From the NCBI RefSeq assembly GCF_902499045.1, contig NZ_CABVPL010000048.1, positions 1-62,325 of the forward strand: DNA of 62,325 nt, in the 5' to 3' direction. The translations under genes and the position numbers were made by a program. The DNA comes from Burkholderia latens. GTDB taxonomy: Bacteria > Pseudomonadota > Gammaproteobacteria > Burkholderiales > Burkholderiaceae. Positions 22,628 through 31,841 of the stretch are shown here, one piece after another. Every line of letters begins with the position of its first letter. Positions within the stretch are counted from its first letter, which is position 1. The notes under the pieces are model-generated. The model saw only the letters and a program-made list of their open reading frames with translations. It did no database searches and was not told where the DNA came from.

Positions 22628-23404
22628 GTGCGCTTCGCCAGCCTCGGTAGCGGCAGCGAAGGCAACGCGCTGGTCGTCGAGGTCTCGAGCGGCACGACGA
22701 CCACCCGCGTGCTGCTCGACTGCGGTTTTTCAGCGAAGGAGGTCGAGCGCCGGCTCGGCCGCCTGAATCTCGGCATCGACGATCTCGATGCGATCCTGAT
22801 CACCCACGAACACAGCGATCACGTCGGTAGCGCGCTGACGCTCGCGCGGCGAGGTTCGCTGCCGCTCTACATGAGCTGGGGCACCGCGCGCGCGGTCGGT
22901 GCGGACGATGCCGATGTCGACCTGCACGTGCTGTGGGGCGACGAGACGGCCGCGATACGCGACCTCGCGGTGATGCCTTACACGGTGCCGCACGACGCGC
23001 GGGAGCCGCTGCAGTTCGTCTTCATGGACGGTTGCCGCCGGCTCGGCGTGCTGACCGACGTCGGCATGGCCACGCCGCACATCACGACCGTGCTGAGCGG
23101 CTGCGACGCGCTCGTGCTCGAATCCAACCACGATACCGCGATGCTCGCCGGGAGCCGCTATCCGCAGTCGCTGAAGGCGCGGATCGGCGGCAGTCACGGG
23201 CACCTGAGCAACGATGCCGCGGCCGGCATCCTCGCGTCGCTCGAGCGCAGCCGCCTCCAGCACCTGGTCGCGGCTCATCTGAGCCAGCAGAACAACCGGC
23301 CGGAGCTGGCTCGCCAGGCGTTTGCGGGCGTGCTGGGAACGGACGGGGAGGACGTCGTCGTCGCCACGCAGGACACGGGCTTCGACTGGCTCACGCTCGG
23401 CTGA
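22628..23404 (+). CDS. Metallo-beta-lactamase fold nuclease, YycJ/WalJ type
   Basis: The 258-residue protein opens with RFASLGSGSEGNALVVE, typical of the YycJ/WalJ group (COG1235), and carries the dimetal motif THEHSDHVG, a later PHDAREPL, and HLSNDAAAG. Family members are 5'-3' DNA exonucleases or of unknown role. The start is GTG at 22628, four bases after the bamC stop, so it is likely coupled to dapA-bamC. A strong terminator follows at 23479. Confidence 0.87.
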   Translation: MRFASLGSGSEGNALVVEVSSGTTTTRVLLDCGFSAKEVERRLGRLNLGIDDLDAILITHEHSDHVGSALTLARRGSLPLYMSWGTARAVGADDADVDLHVLWGDETAAIRDLAVMPYTVPHDAREPLQFVFMDGCRRLGVLTDVGMATPHITTVLSGCDALVLESNHDTAMLAGSRYPQSLKARIGGSHGHLSNDAAAGILASLERSRLQHLVAAHLSQQNNRPELARQAFAGVLGTDGEDVVVATQDTGFDWLTLG

Positions 23405-23478
23405 GCGCGCCAGGAAGAGCGTGGCGGTGTCGTCGGCCGCAGCGGCGGTATCGCGCGGCGCGCGAAAGCGACAGACGC

Positions 23479-23510
23479 AAAAAAACCGGCCCGAAGGGCC
23501 GGTTTTTTTT
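23479..23510. terminator. Bidirectional intrinsic terminator
   Basis: An A-run, then ACCGGCCC-GAA-GGGCCGGT, then eight T. The stem serves both the YycJ/WalJ-type gene (plus) and the Ala/Ser-rich lipoprotein gene (minus). Confidence 0.95.
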
Positions 23511-23526
23511 CAGCTGATGCTGAGGC

Positions 23527-23790
23527 TTACTGGCTTGCGCCCGAAGCCGGAGCAGCCGTCGCTGCCGAAGCAGCCGACGCCACAGCAGCAGCTGCATCGC
23601 TCGCAGCAGCCGAAGCCGACGAAGCTGCAGCCGAAGCGTCGCTCGCAGCACCAGCAACTGCCGAAGCAGCCGACGAAGCAGCAGCCGACGCGTCGCTAGC
23701 AGCCGACGAAGCAGCTTGATCAGCGCTCTTGTTGCAAGCAGCCAGTGCAACAGCAGCCAACAGGGAAGCTACGAGGAGGGATTTCTTCAT
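23527..23790 (-). CDS. Small Ala/Ser-rich lipoprotein
   Basis: The 87-residue product starts MKKSLLVASLLAAVALAACNK, with lipobox LAAC at residues 17-20, so the mature part begins at C20. The remaining 65 residues are almost only Ala, Ser and a few Asp, in quasi-repeats such as AASDASAAAS, predicted as one long amphipathic helix. The ATG at 23790 has AAAAGGA at good spacing. The shape (lipid anchor plus long helix) resembles Lpp-like lipoproteins, but there is no C-terminal Lys for peptidoglycan attachment and no homology I can claim. It has its own promoter region and terminator. Confidence 0.8.
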   Translation of the reverse strand: MKKSLLVASLLAAVALAACNKSADQAASSAASDASAAASSAASAVAGAASDASAAASSASAAASDAAAAVASAASAATAAPASGASQ

Positions 23791-23921
23791 GATCACGTCC
23801 TTTTATGGTTAAAGGTAAGCAACAGCGCGAAACAATACCGGTAATGTGCTCCAACACCGACCTGGGCCGCTGGTGGAGACGCACTTCTAGAGCGTGAATC
23901 TTCCCTACGGCTTGGGCGGAA

Positions 23922-23965
23922 ATTATATGCACTTTCCTATCGACCGTCGACAAATGCGGGGTCAA
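23922..23965 (-). promoter_or_regulatory. Promoter region of the Ala/Ser-rich lipoprotein gene
   Basis: The minus strand has TATAAT at 23922-23927, and a second possible set TTGACC (23960-23965) with GATAGG 18 bases further. Either gives a long leader of about 120-140 bases before the ATG at 23790. The stretch is clearly more AT-rich than its surroundings. A TACAGA-N6-TCTGTA inverted repeat lies upstream at 23982-23999. Confidence 0.45.
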
Positions 23966-24019
23966 TACGTTGTCTTTCCCATACAGAATTTGATCTGTAC
24001 GGGCATACGGGGCGATTCA

Positions 24020-25240
24020 CTAAATCCGGTTTCCGACCCGTATCCAGCCCGCACAATACCACTCGTGCAGCAAGGCTGTCATTGAAGGAACCCGGGATAG
24101 TGTTACAAACCGTTTCGCCTCCATCCGACGCAGATTCGCCAGTTCGGGCAGCCATTCACGAGCCTGCTCGAGCGGTTCTTCTTCGCCATTAATGAAGTAC
24201 GAGCGCGCGTTATACATCAATGCGGCCCTTCTGTCGAGATATACGCCGCGGCGTGACGCCTGCGCGACGAACGCGGCCTCGGACAGCGGGCGCGCTGGCG
24301 GCTCGAACACCACGTTCGATTTGGGTTCGCTCAGGTAGCAGCCGAGGAATTCGGCGACGTCGCGCTTGCGCCAGCGGATCGCATCGACGATCTCCGCGAC
24401 GCGTTCGACCATCGCCGGGGGCAACTGCGCGGGCGTGTCGACCGCCGGCTGCTTCGGATCGCGGTAGAGCGCGTCGCCGCGCGCGTCGCGCAGGCCGCCG
24501 CGTTCCGCGAGGTAGTACAGGAATTGCGCGCCCAGTTCGCCCGCCGACGGCGCCCGAAAGCCGATCGAGCAGGTCATGCACTCGCCTTCGGCCACGCCGT
24601 CGTGCGCGATGTGCGGCGGCAGGTACAGCATGTCGCCGGGCTCCAGCACCCACTCGTCGCTCGGTTCGAAATGCTCGAGGATCTTCAGCGGCACGTCCGG
24701 CCGCAGCGACAGGTCCGTCTGCGCGCCGATGCGCCAGCGGCGCCGGCCTTCGACCTGCAGCAGGAACACGTCGTACGAGTCGAAGTGCGGGCCGACGCCG
24801 CCGCCGTCCGTCGCATACGAAATCATCAGGTCGTCGAGCCGCGCGTCCGGGACGAAACGGAACCGGTCGAGCAGCGCGCGTGCGGCGTCGACGTGCAGGT
24901 CGAGACCCTGCACGAGCAAGGACCAGGACTTGCGCGACACGGCCGGCAGCGTGCCGGGCTCGAACGGACCATGCGCCAGTTGCCACTTGTTACGAAAATG
25001 GGTGATGAGTCGCGATTCGGCGTCATAGTCGGCTGCCAGCTCGAACAGCGCATCGCGCGTGACCGGCGGCTTCACGCCCGGGATCGCCTGGCGGATCAGC
25101 AGCGGTTTCTTCTGCCAATAGCGGCGCATGAATTGCGCCGGCGTAAGGCCGCCGAGTAGTGGCGTGGGAAGATCGGAAGGCGGCGCGCCGAGCGGGGCGG
25201 TAGCGGCGTCCCGCGGTTCGGCTTGAGACCGGTTGCGCAT
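24020..25240 (-). CDS. roxA: RoxA/YcfD-type cupin, ribosomal protein L16 arginine hydroxylase
   Basis: RoxA (YcfD) is a JmjC-type 2-oxoglutarate/Fe(II) oxygenase that hydroxylates an arginine of ribosomal protein L16. The 406-residue protein has GGLTPAQFMRRYWQKKPLLIR near the start, the metal motif GPHFDSYD (H152, D154), and the distal histidine in PPHIAHDG (H213). The C-terminal half (about 240-406) is the winged-helix-like dimerisation and substrate region. The ATG at 25240 is divergent from slyD with only 32 bases between them, so their promoters overlap. Confidence 0.88.
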   Translation of the reverse strand: MRNRSQAEPRDAATAPLGAPPSDLPTPLLGGLTPAQFMRRYWQKKPLLIRQAIPGVKPPVTRDALFELAADYDAESRLITHFRNKWQLAHGPFEPGTLPAVSRKSWSLLVQGLDLHVDAARALLDRFRFVPDARLDDLMISYATDGGGVGPHFDSYDVFLLQVEGRRRWRIGAQTDLSLRPDVPLKILEHFEPSDEWVLEPGDMLYLPPHIAHDGVAEGECMTCSIGFRAPSAGELGAQFLYYLAERGGLRDARGDALYRDPKQPAVDTPAQLPPAMVERVAEIVDAIRWRKRDVAEFLGCYLSEPKSNVVFEPPARPLSEAAFVAQASRRGVYLDRRAALMYNARSYFINGEEEPLEQAREWLPELANLRRMEAKRFVTLSRVPSMTALLHEWYCAGWIRVGNRI

Positions 25241-25242
25241 CG

Positions 25243-25258
25243 TATAATGAGATTTGTA
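25243..25258. promoter_or_regulatory. Back-to-back -10 boxes between roxA and slyD
   Basis: TATAAT on the plus strand (25243-25248) serves slyD; TACAAA on the minus strand (25253-25258) could serve roxA. The whole divergent gap is 32 bases, so each promoter's -35 lies inside the other gene's leader or coding start. Confidence 0.5.
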
Positions 25259-25272
25259 TTTGGGAGAATTGG

Positions 25273-25815
25273 ATGAAAATCGCAAAAAACACCGTCGTGT
25301 CGGTCGCTTACAAGCTGTCGGATGCGCAAGGCAATCTGATCGAGGAAAGCGACGAGCCGATGGTTTATCTGCACGGCGGCTATGATGGCACGTTCCCCAA
25401 GATCGAGGAACAGCTCGACGGCCAGGAGCCCGGTTATCAGGCGCAGGTTCAGCTCGAGCCGCAGGACGCGTTCGGCGACTACGATCCCGAACTCGTGAAG
25501 ATCGAGCCGCGCGATCGTTTTCCCGAGCCGCTCGAAGTGGGCATGCAGTTCGAAGGCACGCCGGAAGACGGCGACGAGGAGGTGGATTCGCTGATCTATA
25601 CGGTCACCGACATCGCCGAAGACAAGGTCGTGCTCGACGGCAACCACCCGCTCGCGGGCATGGCGCTGCGGTTCGCGCTCACGGTCAAGGACGTGCGCGA
25701 AGCGACCGACGACGAAATCGAGCATGAGCACGCGCACGGCGCGGAAGGGCTCGAAATTGTCGACGAGGACGAAGACGAAGACGGCGACACGCCGTCAGGG
25801 CGCACCCTGCACTGA
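25273..25815 (+). CDS. slyD: FKBP-type peptidyl-prolyl isomerase SlyD
   Basis: SlyD is a cytoplasmic prolyl isomerase and chaperone. The 180-residue protein has the FKBP core split by the insert-in-flap domain: VSVAYKLSDAQGNLIEE, PMVYLHGGYDG, then LEPQDAFGDYDPEL, and the closing GNHPLAGMALRFALTV. The C-terminal tail is short and acidic (EDEDEDGD) with three histidines in EHEHAHG and no cysteine, unlike the long His/Cys metal-binding tail of E. coli SlyD. GGGAGAAT precedes the ATG. Its 3' end overlaps the convergent phosphoesterase-like gene by 21 bases. Confidence 0.92.
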   Translation: MKIAKNTVVSVAYKLSDAQGNLIEESDEPMVYLHGGYDGTFPKIEEQLDGQEPGYQAQVQLEPQDAFGDYDPELVKIEPRDRFPEPLEVGMQFEGTPEDGDEEVDSLIYTVTDIAEDKVVLDGNHPLAGMALRFALTVKDVREATDDEIEHEHAHGAEGLEIVDEDEDEDGDTPSGRTLH

Positions 25816-27066
25816 ACTGGCAGGCAGACCGGGCGCCGGCCCGGAAGCAGCGGGCGGCGCGGGCCACGAGGCGCCGCCCGGTGTCGTGCCGTCGCCCTGC
25901 AGCGGCGGCGCGACCGACGACGAGTCGGGCAAGGCCGGCAACGCCGGAATCTCGGGCATCTGCGGCAGCGGGACATCGTCGCGCGGCCCGACCGGCAGCG
26001 CGGGCGGAACCGGCAGGTTCTTCGGCACGTCCTGCAGGCTCACGTTGAAGATCGTCTGCCGTGCCGGCGACACCGTCACCTTGACCCATTGATTCGCCGG
26101 ATGATGCGGTCCGATCGCGACACGCGTCACGTTTCCCACCAGCACACCGTCGTCCGCATGCAGCGGGCGATCGATCACGAAACCGTTCGCCAGCCGCTCG
26201 CTGCTCGCGTGCATCACCAGGATCGGGCCGCGGAACGTCGCCGCCGCCTTCACCAGCGTACGTTTCAGTTCACGGAAGCCGTCGCGCACGCGCGGCCGGT
26301 TGAAACGCAACCACGCAAAACGTTCGGCGCGTTCGTAGCGATCGAATTGCGGGTCGCCTTCGAAAATCACCACCATCGCGCGCGCTTCGCGCCGCTTCGC
26401 ATATTCGGCTGCATGGTCGATCCAGAAGCCGTTCGCGATCACGCGGTCTTCGAACTCGCCGTTGCGGCCGCCGGCCGTCAGGAAATGATTGTTCGGCGCC
26501 GGCGCGTTCAGTGCGACATACACGACGTCGTCGCGCATCCAGCGCGCGTTTTCGCGATACGGCCGGAAGCGCGCGACTTCGCTTTCGCGCGTGATAGGCA
26601 GTGCGCCGGCGTCCGGCAGCGCCGCGTCGGCAAGCAGCGTCTGCCGCAGGAAGTCGAGCCGCTCGACCGGGTCGTAGCCGCCACCGGCCGCGGTGCCGCA
26701 GGTGACCCAGTCGTCGTGGCCGGGCACGAACACGAGCGGCACGCGCGTCGCGTTCAGGATCGCGCCGCGCTGCGTGTACAGCGCATCCCGGCATGCTTCC
26801 TTCGCACCCTTGATGTCGCCTGCATAGACGACAAAAGCGAGGTTGCGCTCGCGCGCGATCGCTTCGAGCAGCCGCTGGGCGGCCGGCTCGTCGGCCGGTG
26901 CGTCCATCACGCCGGACACGACCGCGAACGAGTAGGGCGCGGCCGCACGCTTCGGCGGCGCGGCCAGCGCGCCGGCCTGGGCCAGCGCGAGCGCCGCCGC
27001 GATCAGTGCGGCGGCGGCGCGGGCCGGCACACCTGGCCGCGCGCGTTTATGCGTGCCCGTCGGCAT
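25795..27066 (-). CDS. Exported metallophosphoesterase-like protein with Pro-rich tail
   Basis: From ATG 27066 it has 423 residues: a basic N-terminus and signal peptide (to about residue 36), a central domain with calcineurin-like motifs ([27 protein letters not shown]), and a Pro/Ala-rich disordered tail of about 75 residues. The usual opening DxH motif is missing ([11 protein letters not shown] instead), so catalysis is uncertain. The start overlaps the mutS end by 20 bases, so it is translated from the mutS message. Its end overlaps slyD on the other strand. Function unknown; probably periplasmic. Confidence 0.75.
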   Translation of the reverse strand: MPTGTHKRARPGVPARAAAALIAAALALAQAGALAAPPKRAAAPYSFAVVSGVMDAPADEPAAQRLLEAIARERNLAFVVYAGDIKGAKEACRDALYTQRGAILNATRVPLVFVPGHDDWVTCGTAAGGGYDPVERLDFLRQTLLADAALPDAGALPITRESEVARFRPYRENARWMRDDVVYVALNAPAPNNHFLTAGGRNGEFEDRVIANGFWIDHAAEYAKRREARAMVVIFEGDPQFDRYERAERFAWLRFNRPRVRDGFRELKRTLVKAAATFRGPILVMHASSERLANGFVIDRPLHADDGVLVGNVTRVAIGPHHPANQWVKVTVSPARQTIFNVSLQDVPKNLPVPPALPVGPRDDVPLPQMPEIPALPALPDSSSVAPPLQGDGTTPGGASWPAPPAASGPAPGLPASSVQGAP

Positions 27067-29704
27067 CGTGCGAGCGGACCAGCGCGCGCAATTCATACAG
27101 CAGATCGAGCGCGTCGCGCGGCTTGAGGTCGTCGGGATCGATGTCGCGCAGCTTTTCGAGCGCCGGATGCGGGGCGGCGGACGGCGCCGGCGCGTCCGCG
27201 ATTTCGAACGCGTTATCCGCAGCCGGCGGCGCGCTGAACAGGTCGAGCTGCGGCGTGTGCTGCGTGGCCGACTGCTGTTCGAGATACGCGAGATGCTTGC
27301 GCGCCGCGCGGATCACCGGCGCGGGCACGCCCGCGAGCTGCGCGACCTGCAGCCCGTAGCTCTGGTTCGCCGGGCCTTCGTTGACCGCGTGCAGGAACAC
27401 GATGCCGTGGCCGTGCTCGACCGCCGACAGGTGCACGTTCGCCGCCTGCGGGAATTCGGCCGGCAGTTGCGTCAGTTCGATGTAGTGCGTCGCGAACAGC
27501 GTGTAGCAGCCGTTCTGCGCGAGCAGATGGCGTGCAATTGCCCACGCGAGCGCGAGGCCGTCGAACGTCGACGTGCCGCGGCCGATTTCGTCCATCAGCA
27601 CGAGGCTTTGCGGCGTCGCGTCGTTCAGGATCGCGGCGGCTTCGGTCATCTCGACCATGAACGTCGAACGGCCGCCGGCGAGGTCGTCGGCCGCGCCGAT
27701 GCGCGTGAAGATGCGGTCGATCGGGCCGAAGCAGGCCGACTTCGCGGGCACGTAGCTGCCGACGTACGCCATCAGCGCGATCAACGCCGTTTGTCGCATG
27801 AACGTCGACTTGCCGCCCATGTTCGGACCGGTGATCAGCAGCAGCTTGCGCTCGGCGCCGAATCGGCAGTCGTTCGCGATGAACTGCTCGACCTGCGCTT
27901 CGACGACCGGGTGGCGGCCCTGTTCGATCTCGATGCCGATCTCGTCGGTGAACGTGGGCGCGACCCAGTCGAGCGTGCGCGCACGCTCGGCGAATGCGGC
28001 CAGCACGTCGAGCTCGGCGAGCGCCGACGCGACGCGCTGGCACTCGGGAATGAACGGCAGCAGCGCCTGCAGCACGCTGTCGTACAGCGCGCGCTCGCGG
28101 GCCAGCGCGCGTTCCTGTGCGGACAGCGCCTTGTCCTCGAAGGTTTTCAGTTCGGGCGTGATGTAGCGTTCGGCGTTCTTCAGCGTCTGGCGGCGGCGAT
28201 AGTCGTCGGGCACCTTGTCGGTCTGGCCGCGCGTGACCTCGATGTAGAAGCCGTGCACCTTGTTGTATTCGACGCGCAGGTTCGCGATGCCCGTGCGCGC
28301 ACGTTCGCGCGCTTCGAGATCGATCAGGAATTGTCCGCAGTTCTCGGAGATGTCGCGCAGCTCGTCGAGCTCCGCATCGTAGCCGCGAGCGATCACGCCG
28401 CCGTCGCGGACCATCGCGGCCGGCTCGGGCGCGATCGCGCTCGTCAGCAGGTCGAGGCATTCGGCGGGCGGCGCGAGCGCCGCGTCGACGCGCGCAAGCG
28501 CATCCGCGTTCGCGACGATCGCGCCGATGCGCTCGCGCAATGCCGGCAACGCGGCGAACGTGTCGCGCAGGCTCGACAGGTCGCGCGGCCGCGCGGACAG
28601 AAGCGCGAGACGCCCGGTGATCCGCTCGACGTCGGCGATCTGGCGCAGCGCGCTGCGCAATGCGTCGAGGCTAGCGTTCGCGGGCGCGTCGAGCAGCGCG
28701 CCGATCGCTTGCTGGCGCGACTGCGCGACGACGGATGCGCGCGGCGGATGATGCAGCCAATGACGCAGCAGCCGGCTGCCCATCGTCGTGCAGCAAGTGT
28801 CGAGCAGCGAATACAGCGTCGGCGATTCGGTGCCGCGCAGTGTTTCGGTCAATTCCAGGTTGCGGCGCGTCGCCGGATCGAGCCCGATGTATTCGGTCTC
28901 GTTTTCGACCTTCAGGCTGCGCACGTGACGCAGTTGCTGGCCCTGCGTGGCCGCAGCGTACAGCAGCAGCGCACCGGCCGCGCCGCATGCGCTTGTCAGC
29001 GAATGTGCGCCGAAGCCGTCGAGGCCCGCGACGTCGAGCTGGTCGCACAGGCGCTGGGTGCCCGATGCGATGTCGAAGTGCCACGCCGGTACGCGCCTGA
29101 TCGCGCCTGCCCCCGCGGGCACGGCGTCGGTCGCGCCGTCCGCGGTGAGGATTTCGGCGGGGCGGATGCGTTCGAGCGCGGCGCCGAGCTGGTCGGGCTC
29201 GATTTCGGCGAGCCGCAGCGCGCCGCTCGCCAGGTTCAGCCATGCGAGGCCGATGTTGACTGCGACGCCGCGTTTGTTGTGACCGGTGCACATCGCGAGC
29301 AGGTAGACGTCGTTCTTGTCTGACAGCAGTGCCGCATCGGTCAGCGTGCCGGGCGTGACGACGCGTACGACCTTGCGTTCGACCGGGCCCTTCGACGTGG
29401 CGGGGTCGCCGATCTGCTCGCAGATCGCGACCGATTCACCCATCTTCACGAGCTTCGCGAGATATTGTTCGACCGCGTGATGCGGGACGCCGGCCATCTT
29501 GATCGGGTTGCCCGCCGATGCGCCGCGCTGCGTGAGGGTCAGGTCGAGCAGGCGTGCCGCTTTCTCCGCATCGTCGAAGAACAGCTCGTAGAAGTCGCCC
29601 ATCCGGTAGAAGACGAGCGTGTCGGGGTGATCGGCCTTGATGCGCAGGTACTGCTGCATCATCGGAGTGTGGCCAGCAAAGGCTTCGGGCGACAGCGTGG
29701 TCAT
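27047..29704 (-). CDS. mutS: DNA mismatch repair protein MutS
   Basis: MutS recognises base mismatches and starts mismatch repair with MutL. The 885-residue protein has the mismatch-binding domain with the Phe-x-Glu motif in [15 protein letters not shown] (about 35-50), connector, core and clamp domains, and the ATPase with Walker [11 protein letters not shown], Walker [18 protein letters not shown], and a C-terminal tail with [12 protein letters not shown], the tetramer/beta-clamp region. The start [20 protein letters not shown] at 29704 is the family start. It is upstream of and overlaps the phosphoesterase-like gene. Confidence 0.98.
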   Translation of the reverse strand: MTTLSPEAFAGHTPMMQQYLRIKADHPDTLVFYRMGDFYELFFDDAEKAARLLDLTLTQRGASAGNPIKMAGVPHHAVEQYLAKLVKMGESVAICEQIGDPATSKGPVERKVVRVVTPGTLTDAALLSDKNDVYLLAMCTGHNKRGVAVNIGLAWLNLASGALRLAEIEPDQLGAALERIRPAEILTADGATDAVPAGAGAIRRVPAWHFDIASGTQRLCDQLDVAGLDGFGAHSLTSACGAAGALLLYAAATQGQQLRHVRSLKVENETEYIGLDPATRRNLELTETLRGTESPTLYSLLDTCCTTMGSRLLRHWLHHPPRASVVAQSRQQAIGALLDAPANASLDALRSALRQIADVERITGRLALLSARPRDLSSLRDTFAALPALRERIGAIVANADALARVDAALAPPAECLDLLTSAIAPEPAAMVRDGGVIARGYDAELDELRDISENCGQFLIDLEARERARTGIANLRVEYNKVHGFYIEVTRGQTDKVPDDYRRRQTLKNAERYITPELKTFEDKALSAQERALARERALYDSVLQALLPFIPECQRVASALAELDVLAAFAERARTLDWVAPTFTDEIGIEIEQGRHPVVEAQVEQFIANDCRFGAERKLLLITGPNMGGKSTFMRQTALIALMAYVGSYVPAKSACFGPIDRIFTRIGAADDLAGGRSTFMVEMTEAAAILNDATPQSLVLMDEIGRGTSTFDGLALAWAIARHLLAQNGCYTLFATHYIELTQLPAEFPQAANVHLSAVEHGHGIVFLHAVNEGPANQSYGLQVAQLAGVPAPVIRAARKHLAYLEQQSATQHTPQLDLFSAPPAADNAFEIADAPAPSAAPHPALEKLRDIDPDDLKPRDALDLLYELRALVRSHDADGHA

Positions 29705-29909
29705 AGATCCGGCGTAAAGTTGTTGCTTGGGTTGCCCGAGTTTACCAGCGGCTTCGGTGCGCAAGCGCGAAGTTGGCCGTTCGGCCAGTTGCGGGAAAGC
29801 GGACCGGCGGCAGTCGGCCGCCCCGGCGATCCGCTCTCGCCCGTCGTCAGGCATTGACAGCCGGTATCACCCGGCGCAACGAATCGCGCGCGCCGGGGTC
29901 TCGAACCGT

Positions 29910-31532
29910 TCAGGCCCCCAGCGTCGAAACCAGATCGAGCGCCACTGCCTGCGCGACTTCGATCCCGTCGATGGCTGCCGAATAGATGCCGCCTGCATAC
30001 CCGGCGCCTTCGCCCGCCGGATACAGCCCTTCGACGTTCACGCTCTGGTAGTTGTCCTTGCGCCGGATCCGGATCGGCGACGACGTGCGCGTCTCCACGC
30101 CGGTGAGCACCGCATCGTGCATCGCGAACCCGGCGATCTTCCGGTCGATCTGCGGCAGCGCTTCACGAATGGCTTCGATCACGTAGTCGGGCAGTGCGGT
30201 GCTGAGGTCGGTTGGGCGCACGCCTGGCTTGTACGACGGCACCACGGAGCCGAGCGACGTCGACGGCCGGCCCGCGATGAAATCGCCGACCAGCTGGCCC
30301 GGCGCGCTGTAGTCGCCGCCGCCGAGCTCGAACGCGCGCTCTTCCCATTTGCGCTGGAACGCGATACCCGCCAGCGGGCCGCCCGGATAGTCTTCCGGCG
30401 TGATGCCGACGACGATGCCCGCGTTCGCGTTGCGCTCGGCGCGCGAATACTGGCTCATCCCGTTGGTGACGACGCGGCCGGGCTCGGAGGTCGCCGCGAC
30501 CACGGTACCGCCCGGGCACATGCAGAAGCTGTAGACCGCGCGTCCGTTGCTGCAGTGGTGGACGACCTTGTAGTCGGCCGCGCCGAGCTGCTTGTGGCCG
30601 GCGAACTTGCCGAAGCGGCTGCGATCGATCACGCCTTGCGGATGTTCGATCCGGAAACCGAGCGAAAACGGCTTCGCTTCCACGTAGACGCCGCGATCGT
30701 GCAGCATCTGGAACGTATCGCGCGCGCTGTGGCCCACGGCCAGCACCACGTGATCGCAGCGCAGCGTTTCGCCGTTCGACAGCTTCAGCGCGCGCACTTT
30801 GCCCTGATCGATGTCGATGTCCTCGACGCGGGTTTCGAAGCGCACTTCGCCGCCCAGCTCGTGGATGCTCGCGCGCATCTTTTCCACCATGCTGACGAGG
30901 CGGAACGTGCCGATGTGCGGCCGGCTCAGATACAGGATGTCCTCCGGCGCACCGGCCTTCACGAACTCGTCGAGCACCTTGCGGCCGTAGTGGTGCGGAT
31001 CCTTGATCTGGCTGTACAGCTTGCCGTCGGAGAACGTGCCGGCGCCGCCTTCGCCGAACTGCACGTTCGACTCGGGATTGAGCACGCTCTTGCGCCACAG
31101 GCCGAACGTGTCCTTGGTGCGCTCGCGCACGGCCTTGCCGCGCTCGAGGATGATCGGGCGAAAGCCCATCTGCGCGAGGATCAGCCCGGCGAACAGCCCG
31201 CACGGCCCCATGCCGATCACGACCGGACGCAGGAAGTTGCCATGCTCGGGCGCCTTCGCGACGAAGTGGTACGTCATGTCGGGCGTCACGCCGCAATGCG
31301 GCGTGCCGGCGAGGCGCGGCAGCACGGCCGCTTCGTTCTTGACCTCGACATCGACGATATACGTGAGCTTGATGTCGGAGCGCTTGCGCGCGTCGTGCGC
31401 ACGGCGGAACACCGTGTAGCGGAGGAGCCCGTCTGCGGCCACGCCAAGCTCCTCGAGGCGCGCGCGAATCGCGGCTTCGAGGGCGCTCTCGGGATGGTCG
31501 AGCGGGAGTTTGATTTCGCTTAGCCGTAACAT
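29910..31532 (-). CDS. FAD-dependent oxidoreductase (COG2509 family)
   Basis: The 540-residue protein belongs to the COG2509 group of uncharacterised FAD-dependent dehydrogenases. It has an N-terminal ferredoxin-fold-like region (about 1-90), a dinucleotide-binding site VVIGMGPCGLFAGL near residue 100, GEGGAGTFSDGKL, CMCPGGTVV and the closing FAD motif LYPAGEGAGYAGGI. Related plant and bacterial proteins are poorly characterised. The ATG at 31532 is read from the minus strand. The gene lies 205 bases from mutS on the same strand, and a 309-base gap separates it from suhB. Confidence 0.85.
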   Translation of the reverse strand: MLRLSEIKLPLDHPESALEAAIRARLEELGVAADGLLRYTVFRRAHDARKRSDIKLTYIVDVEVKNEAAVLPRLAGTPHCGVTPDMTYHFVAKAPEHGNFLRPVVIGMGPCGLFAGLILAQMGFRPIILERGKAVRERTKDTFGLWRKSVLNPESNVQFGEGGAGTFSDGKLYSQIKDPHHYGRKVLDEFVKAGAPEDILYLSRPHIGTFRLVSMVEKMRASIHELGGEVRFETRVEDIDIDQGKVRALKLSNGETLRCDHVVLAVGHSARDTFQMLHDRGVYVEAKPFSLGFRIEHPQGVIDRSRFGKFAGHKQLGAADYKVVHHCSNGRAVYSFCMCPGGTVVAATSEPGRVVTNGMSQYSRAERNANAGIVVGITPEDYPGGPLAGIAFQRKWEERAFELGGGDYSAPGQLVGDFIAGRPSTSLGSVVPSYKPGVRPTDLSTALPDYVIEAIREALPQIDRKIAGFAMHDAVLTGVETRTSSPIRIRRKDNYQSVNVEGLYPAGEGAGYAGGIYSAAIDGIEVAQAVALDLVSTLGA

Positions 31533-31841
31533 GAGTAGTCGGATACGGTCGCCACGAAGCCGTGGCGGTGTTGAGACGGGCGGGGGCCGGCATGCCGGCG
31601 GCGTCGTTCGCGGCGCGCGCATCCCGCGAGCCGATCATTCGGCGACGGAAAACGCGCGGCGCGCGGTGGCACGCCGGCCACACCGGACCACTCGGGCAAG
31701 GTCGGCACGGGCGCCTGACGCGACCCCTGCGAGAAGAAGAGTACTTCGCGCTCCGGACGACCGGAACGAGGCAAGCGCTCCATCATGACCGTGCCAGCGA
31801 GTGGTTGATGCGAAAGCCGCGCCGCACGGCGCGGCGCGGAC
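31533..31841. other. Intergenic region with one minus-strand hairpin
   Basis: This 309-base stretch between two minus-strand genes holds a GC-rich hairpin next to the suhB stop and no convincing gene. An 88-codon minus frame (31520-31786) has low-quality composition, no ribosome site, and runs into the next gene's start. Confidence 0.6.
31813..31838 (-). terminator. Probable terminator of suhB
   Basis: On the minus strand GCCGCGCC and GGCGCGGC form an 8-bp stem 6 bases after the suhB stop, followed by only three T. Strong hairpin, weak T-tract. Confidence 0.5.

Noticed and set aside
31520-31786. 88-codon minus-strand frame between suhB and the flavoprotein gene
   Set aside because: No ribosome site, Arg/Pro/Ser-rich composition, and it overlaps the next gene's start.
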